From: JAHBNG01 sp039028975
GTDB lineage: Bacteria; Chloroflexota; Anaerolineae; Caldilineales; Caldilineaceae
Direction of reading: 5' to 3'
DNA: 64,000 nucleotides
NCBI GenBank assembly: GCA_039028975.1
Contig: JBCCHB010000056.1
Span: 27,878-91,877, forward strand
Within the stretch, counting starts at the first letter, position 1. Every line of letters starts with the position of its first letter. The position numbers and the translations under genes are program-made. Below the pieces are notes generated by a model, which had not been told where the DNA came from, ran no database searches, and saw nothing but the letters and a program-made list of their open reading frames with translations. Below are positions 52,779 to 61,804 of this stretch, in pieces.

Positions 52779-55424
52779 CTATGTTTGACGTTCATATTCA
52801 TCGGAAATAGAGAGCTCTTCAGGCTCAATATCTGCGGCAGCAGCTTTCATGGCAGAACTTACCCTGCTGTACATCTCCTCCCAGGCATCCTGCACATCTG
52901 GCGTAAAATCCTCTCCAATCTCTTGCCCCAATGTCCAAAGCAGAGCCGCACCGACTAAGTCATAGTGTTCATCTCGTACGCCATAGGCTACATGCTTACG
53001 CCCCAAATCTCGGGCCGCTGGGATGATCTTTTCAGGGTTTGCCAAACCACTGATGACCACATGCAAGGTTGCCATCAATTTGCGTTGCTGATCACGCATA
53101 TCTTCCTTAAATAGTGGGCGCAGATCCGGATCTAATTCAAAAAGACGGTTGTAGAAAAGTTGAGCCGTTTCCTCTGCAATGGGGAGCACCTGGGCAAAGG
53201 TTGTTTGGACAAGTGATATCTGCTCTTGGGGCATGCGGAGCGAAGATGCCAATGCCCAAGTTTTCATGCGTCCCACATCTTCTACATCGATGTGGCGATA
53301 TTCGACAAATGGGTGAAGGTTTTCTATCCGGTCGTAGACTGCTTCCGAGACCAAGACCAAATTGATTCCTGCTTTGCCGCTGAGGTGGGTGGCAATATGC
53401 ATGGTCTCCCCCCAGAGCTTGTACGCAAATCGATCTCCAACCACGACGCCTGCAGTAACTGGGCCCGAATGAATGCCAATCCGCAAACCTAACTCCGTAT
53501 TGTGTTGGGCATTTACCCGCTTCACAACAGCCAGAAGCTCTTCTGCAAACTCAACGGCTCGCTTGGCGTGATCGATGCGTGGGACAGTGACGCCACATGT
53601 TGCCAGGTAATGTTCATCTACTGTGGGTTGCCTTTCCATACCGTGGCGGTTGCTGGCCTCCCCAAAGCCAACGGCTATTGCTTTTAGAACATCGATGGCT
53701 GGCTGGGTGCCACGATCCACGCTCAAGCTAGAAAAGCCACGTATCTGTGCAGACAGCACGGTCGCCTGGGGAATGTTATCAACAATGAGCTCTTCACCTT
53801 GTAATAATCGTTCAACAACATGAGAGGGGAAAAAATTGTGTAAGATAGCTTCATTGGCTTTGACTTTTTCATCGACCAAAGCTACCTGCTTCTGGAGCTG
53901 CTCAACCAGCCCATTGACGTTTGTCGCTAGCTGGCCAATCTCATCATTCGAATGGACGACAATTGGATTCACTAATTCCCCTGCCTGGGCAGCTTGTGTA
54001 CTTGCAACAAGCGTCTCTAAAGGATTTGTAAAGAGATTGGCCAGGAAAATCGCAAGCAGAACGATGGCCAAAGTAAGCAGTGCCAACGTAATTAGGAACG
54101 TACGCTGCTGTCGATAGAGAGGTTGGTAGACCTCTCTCACAGCCTGTTCCGTAAGGATGGCCCAATTTAATCCGCTAATTCGGAGAGGTTGAGCAGCTGT
54201 CAGAACTGCATCACCAAGGTAATTGTTGCTACGCTGGGCTTGGGTTTGGCCTGCCACCGCTTCACGAGCAAGCTCTGTATTCACCGTCTGAATGAATGTC
54301 GATGTGTTGAACGTACGCATCAGCTCAATAGACTGAGACTGTGTACCCAAGGATCTCAGACGCTCAAAAAAGGAGTCTTGTTCTGTCAAAAGAGGGCGTG
54401 CTACGGATCTCATACGAAGATCTGCACCGACCAAATAACTCTCCCCTGTTGTACCCAAACCGATAGCTCCCCAACTATCGTTGTCAGTCATGAGTGTATC
54501 AATAGATTGGGTTGGGAGTTGAATGGCTAAAACCCCTACAATGTGCGGACCGTTATAAATGGGGCCAGCCAAAAACATCGTCGGAACGCCAAGGGCCGGT
54601 CGATAAGGTTCAAAATCGGCCACCTGGATGAAACCCTTTGTAGGATTCTCCTGCACCGCCAATGCGACTTTGGCTAGATGGCTTTCCCTATATGGGCCAC
54701 TGATCAGGCTTGTCCCAAACTCGGTTCGTTTACGTACAGAGTAAACAATGTGGCCGTTTTGCATATTGAGAAGATAGAGATCGTCATACCCAAAATTATC
54801 GACAATGTTGAGCAGCTGCGGATGATATTTTTCATGCCAACGGGTATATTCGCTGTCATCCTGATCAATGGCGGCTAAGTTCGCCTCGCCATTGCTAGAT
54901 TGAGTGGCGTCTGATGCCATACTGTCAGAGTCATTCCCGTCAGAGTGGGTGTTGTTCGATTCTGTATTGTTGGAGGTTTCCTTCGCAATATAGTGATATT
55001 GCAGATAACGTGCAGCTTGGTTGACAGGACGGTACGTATCAAAGTCTGGCATTCCTACAATGTTCTGTGATAACTCTGGGAAGTACTGATTTTCGTAATA
55101 CTCTTCAATGGCGATATCCCACTCTTGGGCAATGAACTCTCGCTCCAGAAGACGAAATCCTCTATTGAATCGGACCATGGCCTGAACGATCAATTCATTT
55201 TCTGTTAACATTACCATCTGGGTTTGTATAGAGTCAAAGTAGGCTTCGATTTGCTTCGCTTTGACCGTTCGTACACTGGTTAGGTGGTTAAACGCATCAC
55301 CTGTCAATGTATTCTGAAAACTGCGCCACCCTAGGTAACCAACGATGCCTACAGCAAGTAAGCTAACAAGAAGGAGCATGAAAATAAGCTTGGATTTGAC
55401 ATTCAATTGAAACAGTTTACTCAT
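52779..55424 (-). CDS. Membrane sensor with degenerate class III cyclase and C-terminal globin
   Basis: 881 aa. The start at 55424 overlaps the methyltransferase stop (ATGAGTAA) and has AAGGT upstream. Domains: TM1 (13-31), a long extracellular cache-like sensor with a low-complexity Asn/Ser/Asp insertion (150-180), TM2 (about 443-463), HAMP (465-515), coiled coil, class III cyclase region (about 550-725), globin (about 735-865). In the cyclase region the usual catalytic residues are changed: first metal Asp is Q560, second is E604, and the Asn/Arg pair in WGxTVNxASR are H676 and H680; activity is doubtful. The globin keeps a CD1-like Phe (F772) and a probable proximal His (H811), so haem binding is likely. 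It may sense O2, NO or redox state. Confidence 0.85.
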   Translation of the reverse strand: MSKLFQLNVKSKLIFMLLLVSLLAVGIVGYLGWRSFQNTLTGDAFNHLTSVRTVKAKQIEAYFDSIQTQMVMLTENELIVQAMVRFNRGFRLLEREFIAQEWDIAIEEYYENQYFPELSQNIVGMPDFDTYRPVNQAARYLQYHYIAKETSNNTESNNTHSDGNDSDSMASDATQSSNGEANLAAIDQDDSEYTRWHEKYHPQLLNIVDNFGYDDLYLLNMQNGHIVYSVRKRTEFGTSLISGPYRESHLAKVALAVQENPTKGFIQVADFEPYRPALGVPTMFLAGPIYNGPHIVGVLAIQLPTQSIDTLMTDNDSWGAIGLGTTGESYLVGADLRMRSVARPLLTEQDSFFERLRSLGTQSQSIELMRTFNTSTFIQTVNTELAREAVAGQTQAQRSNNYLGDAVLTAAQPLRISGLNWAILTEQAVREVYQPLYRQQRTFLITLALLTLAIVLLAIFLANLFTNPLETLVASTQAAQAGELVNPIVVHSNDEIGQLATNVNGLVEQLQKQVALVDEKVKANEAILHNFFPSHVVERLLQGEELIVDNIPQATVLSAQIRGFSSLSVDRGTQPAIDVLKAIAVGFGEASNRHGMERQPTVDEHYLATCGVTVPRIDHAKRAVEFAEELLAVVKRVNAQHNTELGLRIGIHSGPVTAGVVVGDRFAYKLWGETMHIATHLSGKAGINLVLVSEAVYDRIENLHPFVEYRHIDVEDVGRMKTWALASSLRMPQEQISLVQTTFAQVLPIAEETAQLFYNRLFELDPDLRPLFKEDMRDQQRKLMATLHVVISGLANPEKIIPAARDLGRKHVAYGVRDEHYDLVGAALLWTLGQEIGEDFTPDVQDAWEEMYSRVSSAMKAAAADIEPEELSISDEYERQT

Positions 55425-56184
55425 GAGTAGATACCTTCTTCCGGAGTAGATAGAGCCAAAACTCCTCAAAGACGGAAACCGTGTTGGATTCCACTGTTAG
55501 CTGCTTAGCCACCCATTGCTTCACTAGCTCCGCTTTTAGGGCAGAGATCCCAAATAGCTGGTTAGCAGAAACCGCCGCAAGATAGTCCTCTATGGGTATC
55601 TGTACAAACTCGCCATAGCAACTGACAGATAGCTCCATCGCGTTGGCCTGGGCCTCTTCAAATCGTCTATTTACCTGATGTTGGCCAAAAAAGCTCGTCC
55701 AATGGTGACTTGCAACATTTGGGAGGGGGTATGATTGAGCAGAGCGAGCAGTCCGTTCGGCAATGATAAATGTCCCCCCTTTACTCAGCACATCTTTTAT
55801 CCGAGAAAGAGGAACCTGTTGGTCAAAGTAATGATAGGCAGACTTAACAAACACTAGGTCCACAGATCGGGGTGTAAGCTCATCTAGTATTTGGGCAATG
55901 TCGACACAACGGAATGAAATATTGGGATTTATGGATAGTCGTTGAGCAAATTCAACCAGAGCAGCATCAATATCGACCCCTAAGATTCGTGCACGAGCGA
56001 AATTTGCTTCTAAGGCAGAGGTGGACAAACCTGTCCCGCAGGCCAGATCTAGCAGCATGGCAGGAGCACTATCCATGAGCGAACTTGCCACTGCCACCAA
56101 GCTTTTATTATATGAGTCAAAGGTGGAGTAAAAATCGTGATAGGCATTAGGTGTAAAGGCAGGTGCAAAAATAGGTGTTATCAA
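55417..56184 (-). CDS. Class I SAM-dependent methyltransferase
   Basis: A 255-aa product with the SAM-binding motif LLDLACGTGLSTSAL, the acidic loop GVDIDAALVEFA and the later VDLVFVKSAYHYFD. Such enzymes methylate small molecules or proteins; the target is not evident. Lies between the MscS gene (33 bases upstream) and the globin-cyclase gene (8-base overlap), so it is translated as part of this operon. Confidence 0.85.
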   Translation of the reverse strand: MITPIFAPAFTPNAYHDFYSTFDSYNKSLVAVASSLMDSAPAMLLDLACGTGLSTSALEANFARARILGVDIDAALVEFAQRLSINPNISFRCVDIAQILDELTPRSVDLVFVKSAYHYFDQQVPLSRIKDVLSKGGTFIIAERTARSAQSYPLPNVASHHWTSFFGQHQVNRRFEEAQANAMELSVSCYGEFVQIPIEDYLAAVSANQLFGISALKAELVKQWVAKQLTVESNTVSVFEEFWLYLLRKKVSTHE

Positions 56185-56217
56185 AATGCTTTCTCCAGAA
56201 TAGACTTTGGTATGCCA

Positions 56218-57729
56218 CTAGTTTCGAATTAGCTCAATCCAGCCATTTTGTGTTCCAGCCTGATTTTCGATAATATCGATACCCAACTCCGCTGATAAGA
56301 GGCGCTTTCGCTCGTCGATCAGAGCATTTATCTCGAGGCCGAACTTCATATGCTCATTGCTGATCTTGGCGATTATGGCGTGATCTAAAATGAGCACGCT
56401 TGTATCTGTGGTCGTCGTGGCGGTGATGGGACTAGATTCATTGTGAAGAAGGGAAATAACGCCAAATAACTCAGTCGGAATCAGACGTGCAAGTTCATGG
56501 GGTTGCCCCTCTCTGTTCGTTACAGAGAGTGAAACGCCACCGCTGTGAATGATATAAAGCTTGTCATCTATCTTTCCCTGACGAATAATTGCCTCGCCCA
56601 TACCATAGTAAACAAGCTTAGCATTTTGGGATAGCTGAGCAATGACCTCATCGGACAACAAGGCAAAGATAGGAACCAAACGTAACTGTTCCTGAATTTT
56701 ATAAAAAGGGTCTGGGGGGTTTAATTGATCAAGTCCGGCTTCATATTGGACAACGGTTGGATAAGGGATGGTTAGTCCATGACGCTTGGCTGCGTAGTAG
56801 ATTTGAGTTCGCAATTGATGTAACGCAGGCCACCAATCCCAAAAGTCAAACCAAAAGCGCATGCGATACTCAATTCCGGAATCTTGGTAACTTCGCAAGT
56901 AGACAGCTGGCGCTGGTGTCTTGCAGATTAGATCAGCATTGTGCAAAACTTCATACAAAACTTCGGTTACCTTGTTGGGCGGATCATCATAAGAGAAGGT
57001 GATATGATCGTCGTACCGAATGATATACCCTTCTTTCTCACCTTCGTAGTTAAGAATAATGTCCTTGCTCAGCGTGCCGTTTGGAATAATATAGTGCCCA
57101 AGTTTAGACGAACTCTTTAATTTCGTTGCTTGCCAACCAATCTCTACTACTTGCATCCAGTCTCCACGAAAAACAAGAAAATCACCTACTTTGAATGGAC
57201 GTTCAACCAGCAGCAATAAGCCAGAGACCAAATTACTAAGTGTATCCTGAAGAGCGAATGAGATTGCCACGGCCCCAACGCCAACGGCCGTAAATAGATT
57301 GCTAACATCAACCTGCCATAAGACCGTGAGGATGTAATAGGTCACAAGAAAGACGCTGCCACCACGGCCCACTACAAAGAAGAGTGGAGGGATTCTGCTG
57401 ACCCAGCTGGTTGGTTTCAGCACTCTAAACTGAGCGATATTCTTGATGAGGGTTAGGGTGACAAAGATCATTACGAGCCAAAAGATGCTTTCCACCAAAC
57501 GCATGGCGTCGCTCGAATTGCTTAGCCCGAATACCTGTCGCAGAATGAGCAACAGCGCCGTCATAGGCAAGGCTACGTGCCGCACCTGAGTGAGCCCTTC
57601 GGCCAGGGGGTTCTCAGTTTTTTGTAGCCGATCAATCAATTCGCCCAATAGCAAGATGAGGGTAGGGAGTCCAATCGCTAGACCGACTACCCAAGGGAAT
57701 ATTTCTTGTTGGATCAGTGGTAGTTCCAA
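56218..57729 (-). CDS. MscS-type mechanosensitive channel with cyclic-nucleotide-binding-like domain
   Basis: A 503-aa product. Four or five membrane helices lead to the MscS pore and beta domain (VDVSNLFTAVGVGAVAISF, ALQDTLSNLVSGLLLLVERP, FKVGDFLVF). After about residue 335 a cNMP-binding-like domain follows (LRLVPIFALLSDEVIAQL, FGVISLLHNESSPITATT). The phosphate-binding cassette normally reads FGE..LL...R.ATV; here the Glu is Val and the Arg is replaced by Ile, so nucleotide binding is doubtful. The channel would release solutes under tension, gated by the C-terminal domain. First gene of the four-gene operon that includes a similarly degenerate cyclase. Confidence 0.87.
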   Translation of the reverse strand: MELPLIQQEIFPWVVGLAIGLPTLILLLGELIDRLQKTENPLAEGLTQVRHVALPMTALLLILRQVFGLSNSSDAMRLVESIFWLVMIFVTLTLIKNIAQFRVLKPTSWVSRIPPLFFVVGRGGSVFLVTYYILTVLWQVDVSNLFTAVGVGAVAISFALQDTLSNLVSGLLLLVERPFKVGDFLVFRGDWMQVVEIGWQATKLKSSSKLGHYIIPNGTLSKDIILNYEGEKEGYIIRYDDHITFSYDDPPNKVTEVLYEVLHNADLICKTPAPAVYLRSYQDSGIEYRMRFWFDFWDWWPALHQLRTQIYYAAKRHGLTIPYPTVVQYEAGLDQLNPPDPFYKIQEQLRLVPIFALLSDEVIAQLSQNAKLVYYGMGEAIIRQGKIDDKLYIIHSGGVSLSVTNREGQPHELARLIPTELFGVISLLHNESSPITATTTTDTSVLILDHAIIAKISNEHMKFGLEINALIDERKRLLSAELGIDIIENQAGTQNGWIELIRN

Positions 57730-58229
57730 GGGTTACTCCTTTCGTTAGATTTATGAGAAAGTTTTGATAGCAAGCCTGGTGATGGACACTGAGGTGGCGG
57801 AGTTTGCATCCTACGATGCGAACGGCTGGGTGTCTATCGTTAGCTGGGCCAATACTATAGGTGGCTTCGTGTAATTATCTGTCTGCAGGCTAGTTCACTA
57901 ACCCATCCGATTATTTCTAACAGACAATGCAAATGTAAGTTAGACAATGTAGAAAAGGCGTTCTCCAGCGCCGCTATGGATGCATTAAAGAATGCGCTCT
58001 GCTCGTTTGTTCAAGCTCTATTTACGTTGCCTATACGACGCTAGAATTGTACCTCGTATTCACGAATTTCTCCAGAGTGAAACACTCCTTTTGTCATATA
58101 GTAATGTATAAAAATCGGCCCCGATACGTGGCCAAATTCTGGCTGCTCGCCATGGTCGCCCCGACCTAGTTGGACGGCTAATTCACTGAGCTATTTCATT
58201 GTTTGTTACAATTGTTCGTATGTCTGTGA
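57730..58229. other. Intergenic stretch upstream of MscS gene, no gene recognised
   Basis: About 500 bases without a convincing reading frame. It must hold the promoter of the MscS operon, but I cannot place it with confidence. Confidence 0.5.
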
Positions 58230-58284
58230 TGATATAATACTGGACGTCAATCAATCGTCAATGCATCGTCAATTTGCCGTCAAT
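58230..58284 (+). promoter_or_regulatory. Extended -10 element followed by four phased CGTCAAT repeats
   Basis: TGATATAAT (58230-58238) fits an extended -10 box. CGTCAAT then occurs at 58245, 58256, 58267 and 58278, an exact 11-bp period of 7-bp repeat plus 4-bp spacer. This layout matches Pho-box- or SARP-type operators. No small gene follows before the frc promoter, so it may drive a longer frc transcript or an RNA. Confidence 0.6.
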
Positions 58285-58454
58285 TCGGCATCTTCTCAGC
58301 AACATCTGCCCCAAGAATATATCAAGAACGCATTGCGATCGCTCTGAAAAGTAGCAGCTCCTAAACCTTATCAGAGAGACCAATCTTCCATTTTTAGAAT
58401 GAGCTTATAGTATTGGCTCGGCTAATTTTAATATGCTCCTCGGTGGCTCCTCTC

Positions 58455-58483
58455 TTGACACCGAGCCTGAAAACGTTTACAAT
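58455..58483 (+). promoter_or_regulatory. Sigma-70 promoter of frc operon
   Basis: TTGACA (58455-58460), a 17-base spacer and TACAAT (58478-58483): close to the housekeeping consensus. It lies about 190 bases upstream of frcB and is overlapped by the LacI-type operator. Confidence 0.8.
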
Positions 58484-58502
58484 TGTATTTGTAAACGTTT
58501 TC
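58469..58502. promoter_or_regulatory. LacI-family operator palindrome overlapping the frc promoter
   Basis: Perfect 14-bp arms GAAAACGTTTACAA and TTGTAAACGTTTTC around TTGTAT. Each arm contains AAACGTTT with the central CG typical of LacI-family half-site pairs. It covers the -10 box, so binding would block transcription. The LacI regulator encoded at the end of the operon is the obvious candidate. Confidence 0.85.
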
Positions 58503-58675
58503 TGTTTTGCTTCCCCTCCCAAATTATTCACAAATAGTCACTCTAGGGCAGTAGGCATATATCATCCTACCCCTCACATTCGGCACGGTGCCCCATTGAG
58601 TGATAACAATCCATTGGTATTTTCTGTCTAGATATAAGCAGATTTTCCAATATTCAAACCAAATAGGAGATAACC

Positions 58676-59734
58676 ATGAACTTAGTACCCGTTACGGCGA
58701 GCCGTCATCTGTTGCTCGCGATCACTTTGATCGCGTTGCTCGCACTTTCTGCTTGTGCTGTACCCGCTGCCGCTCCAGCAGGGGATAGCGGTGATGCTGC
58801 TGACAGCGGTGAAGCTATGGAGGATAGTGGTGGCGAAATCATCGTTGGCCTTATTACCAAGACAGAAACCAATCCGTTCTTTGTGAAAATGCGAGAGGGT
58901 GCCCAGGCCAAAGCTGACGATCTAGGTGCCACACTTATGACAGCTGCGGGAACCTTTGATGGTGACAACGAGAGCCAAGTAACGGCCATCGAAAATATGG
59001 TTAATGCAGGTGCAACGGCTATTCTGTTGGTACCAAGCGATACAACCGCAATCGTACCTTCCATTGAGAAGGCACGGGAGGCGGGTGTTGTGGTTATTGC
59101 ATTGGATACACCAACCGATCCAGAAGATGCCACAAACGCACTCTTTGCTACAGATAATTTCCAGGCGGGTGTTTTGATCGGTCAATATGCCAAAGCCGCT
59201 ATGGGTGATACCGAGCCAATCATTGCCATGATGGACTTAAACCCAGGCATTACCGTTGGTGACCTGCGCCACAATGGTTTCCTCGAAGGTTTTGGTATTG
59301 AGCAAGATGATCCGGCCATTGTTTGTGAAGAGCCTACCCAGGGTGACCAGACCAAGGGCCAGACCGCTATGGAGAATTGTCTGCAGGCCAATCCAGACAT
59401 TAATTTGGTCTATACAATTAATGAACCCGCCGCATTTGGTGCCTACACTGCCATCGAAAATGCTGGACGTGCTGGTGAAGTGATGATCGTCTCTGTTGAT
59501 GGTGGTTGTGCTGGCGTTCGCGCTGTGGAGGATGGTCGCATCGCAGCTACATCTCAACAATATCCGCTTTTGATGGCGTCTATGGGGGTTGAGACAGCTG
59601 TTGCCGTAGCTGGTGGTGAAGAAGCACCGTCGGGCTATACCGATACTGGGGTTACGCTAATTACTGGCACACCCGTTGATGGCATCGACGCTGAGGATGT
59701 ACAATTTGGGCTTGACAATTGCTGGGGTGAATAA
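58676..59734 (+). CDS. frcB: Sugar-binding lipoprotein of fructose-type ABC importer
   Basis: 352 aa. Lipoprotein signal with LSAC (Cys at about residue 27), an acidic Gly/Asp/Ser linker, then a ribose/fructose-type periplasmic-binding fold: IIVGLITKTETNPFFVKMREGA, GATAILLVPSDTTAIVPSIE, VVVIALDTPTD and VYTINEPAAFGAY. It delivers sugar to the FrcC/FrcA transporter. The family assignment rests mostly on the neighbours, which resemble rhizobial FrcC and FrcA closely. GGAG precedes the ATG. First gene of frcBCA-lacI. Confidence 0.85.
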   Translation: MNLVPVTASRHLLLAITLIALLALSACAVPAAAPAGDSGDAADSGEAMEDSGGEIIVGLITKTETNPFFVKMREGAQAKADDLGATLMTAAGTFDGDNESQVTAIENMVNAGATAILLVPSDTTAIVPSIEKAREAGVVVIALDTPTDPEDATNALFATDNFQAGVLIGQYAKAAMGDTEPIIAMMDLNPGITVGDLRHNGFLEGFGIEQDDPAIVCEEPTQGDQTKGQTAMENCLQANPDINLVYTINEPAAFGAYTAIENAGRAGEVMIVSVDGGCAGVRAVEDGRIAATSQQYPLLMASMGVETAVAVAGGEEAPSGYTDTGVTLITGTPVDGIDAEDVQFGLDNCWGE

Positions 59735-59766
59735 GTTCTACTGAATGGTATCACCAGGATGAGCGA

Positions 59767-59886
59767 AAGGTGATGTATACCTGTTCAGGAGATTCTTGTC
59801 TTTATTTCGATTAAGATTTAAACTATTCGAGGTTGAGCAAGATTCTTCTGGGGAGCTTGCAGCTATACATCACCTTCCCTCATACT
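59767..59886. promoter_or_regulatory. Long-range hairpin between frcB and frcC
   Basis: AAGGTGATGTATA and TATACATCACCTT (13 bp, perfect) enclose 94 bases with further imperfect pairing (CAGGAGATTCTT region against AAGATTCTTCTG). Placed in the 231-base gap after the binding-protein gene, it may protect the frcB message or lower downstream expression, as is common where binding protein is needed in excess. Confidence 0.65.
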
Positions 59887-59965
59887 ATACTGTTCTATGT
59901 TCCCTCAAATGTAGAAAACTCCCATTGTAAAATGACCATAAGATAAGATGTATTTCTATTGAACT

Positions 59966-60946
59966 ATGAGTTTACAAAATAGGTCAAGTCGTTCTTCTCT
60001 GCTTGCCTTTCTCTCCACACCTATCGTTGGACCACTTCTAGCACTTATCCTGGCCTGTGTGTTTTTCACAACTCAGTCTGACCGATTCTTAACCGGCAAC
60101 AACTTCTCTCTGATCATTCAGCAAGTGGTGGTCGTTGGGACGCTGGCCATTGGTCAAACTTTGATCATTCTTACTGCTGGCATTGATTTGTCAAATGGCA
60201 TGATCATGGCCTTTGCTCAAGTGTTGATGGGCAACCTCTTTATTCAAAATGGGGTACCACCAGTCTTTGCGATTCTTTTGGGCTTTTGTGCTGCCTCTGC
60301 ATTTGGGTTCCTTAATGGTTTGCTGGTTACCCAACTACGGCTGCCACCCTTTATTGTGACTTTGGGCATGTTCAACATTGCCTTTGCCATGACGCGAATC
60401 TATTCGATTACCACATTGCGCATGACTGATTCGATCTGGTACACTTTTTTGGGCGATACATTTACCCTTGGTGGTGCCAAATTTACCTATGGCTCAGTCT
60501 TGATGATTCTGCTCTTTTTGCTGGCTTGGTTTGTTCTAAGAGAGACAGCGGTTGGGCGAAGAATCTATGCCATTGGTGATAATCTGGAAGCTACTCGACT
60601 GGCTGGAATCAGTACCGACCGATTGTTGCTTGGCGTCTACACTATGGCAGGCTTGCTCTATGGTATTGCCGGCCTGCTGCAAATTGCACGGACAGGTTCG
60701 GCCGATCCACAAGCTGGCCAGAATGCCAATTTGGAGAGCATTACGGCTGTCGTTCTTGGTGGTACAAGTCTCTTTGGCGGACGAGGCAACATGTTGGGAA
60801 CATTGTTGGGCGCATTGATTGTGGGTATCTTTCGTAATGGTTTAACTTTAATGGGCGTCCAGTCAATCTACCAATGGTTGATCACTGGCATCTTGGTAAT
60901 TTTAGCGGTAGCCGTCGATCAATTGTCCCAACGGAGGACCGCATGA
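59966..60946 (+). CDS. frcC: Fructose-type ABC transporter permease
   Basis: A 326-aa membrane protein with about ten helices, BPD_transp_2 (ribose-type) family. TDRFLTGNNFSLIIQQVVVV, IGQTLIILTAGIDLS and LPPFIVTLGMFNIAFAMTRI match FrcC of rhizobia very well from memory. It forms the channel with FrcA at the membrane. Its stop overlaps the frcA start (ATGA). Confidence 0.9.
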   Translation: MSLQNRSSRSSLLAFLSTPIVGPLLALILACVFFTTQSDRFLTGNNFSLIIQQVVVVGTLAIGQTLIILTAGIDLSNGMIMAFAQVLMGNLFIQNGVPPVFAILLGFCAASAFGFLNGLLVTQLRLPPFIVTLGMFNIAFAMTRIYSITTLRMTDSIWYTFLGDTFTLGGAKFTYGSVLMILLFLLAWFVLRETAVGRRIYAIGDNLEATRLAGISTDRLLLGVYTMAGLLYGIAGLLQIARTGSADPQAGQNANLESITAVVLGGTSLFGGRGNMLGTLLGALIVGIFRNGLTLMGVQSIYQWLITGILVILAVAVDQLSQRRTA

Positions 60947-61755
60947 GTGATATCAGCCTGGTACAGAAATCAGTACAAAAGCCAGTACAAGAATCAGTTC
61001 AAACTCCTGTTGTTGAAGCTCGTGGGTTGACCAAGAGGTACGGCAATGTTGTTGCGTTGGATGGCGCAGACTTTGAGGTATTGCCAGGCGAAATTATGGC
61101 TATCATTGGCGACAATGGTGCTGGGAAATCGACGCTGATTAAGGCACTTTCTGGTGCATTAGTGCCAGATGAAGGACAGATCTTTGTCAACGGTGAATCG
61201 GTTGAGTTCCGTACACCTATCGATGCGAGGCAGTTTGGCATTGAAACCGTCTATCAAGATTTGGCGGTTGCACCCGCCCTGAACATAGTAGAAAATATGT
61301 TCCTTGGTCGTGAGATTCGGCGGCCTGGAATTCTTGGCTCTTGGTTCCGTATGCTGGACAAAAAGCGGATGCTAGCCGAAGCAACTGATCATATGTCAGA
61401 ACTCAAGTTCCGCATTCAATCTATGACCCAAGCTGTGGAAACCCTATCCGGTGGCCAACGGCAAGGAGTGGCTGTGGCCCGTAGCGCAGCCTTTGCCAAC
61501 AAAGTAGTTATCATGGATGAGCCTACAGCCGCGCTCGGTGTGAAGGAGTCCGGCATGGTATTGGATCTAATCCGCAAAGTACGGGAGCGGGGACTTCCCA
61601 TTGTTCTTATCAGCCACAATATGCCTCACGTTTTTGAATTGGCAGACCGCATTCATATTCAACGTTTAGGAAAACGGATTGCACTTATTGAACCCAAAGA
61701 GTATACCATGTCTGATGCAGTTGCGATTATGACTGGCGCCAAAGAGGTTGCGTAA
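60943..61755 (+). CDS. frcA: Fructose-type ABC transporter ATP-binding protein
   Basis: A 270-aa single-ABC protein. Start MSDISLV after GGAGG, four bases overlapping frcC. Walker A GDNGAGKST (56-64 region), signature LSGGQRQGVAVARSAAF, Walker B VVIMDEPTAALGVKE and switch ISHNMPHVFELAD. Rhizobial FrcA likewise has one ABC domain, unlike the double-domain RbsA. An N-terminal repeat (VQKSVQKPVQESVQTPV) of slippage origin is peculiar to this copy. Confidence 0.9.
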   Translation: MSDISLVQKSVQKPVQESVQTPVVEARGLTKRYGNVVALDGADFEVLPGEIMAIIGDNGAGKSTLIKALSGALVPDEGQIFVNGESVEFRTPIDARQFGIETVYQDLAVAPALNIVENMFLGREIRRPGILGSWFRMLDKKRMLAEATDHMSELKFRIQSMTQAVETLSGGQRQGVAVARSAAFANKVVIMDEPTAALGVKESGMVLDLIRKVRERGLPIVLISHNMPHVFELADRIHIQRLGKRIALIEPKEYTMSDAVAIMTGAKEVA

Positions 61756-61804
61756 ATTACAGGTTTGTATAGACAAACTGAGTAGATAAACATGAGTTCA
61801 GAGA

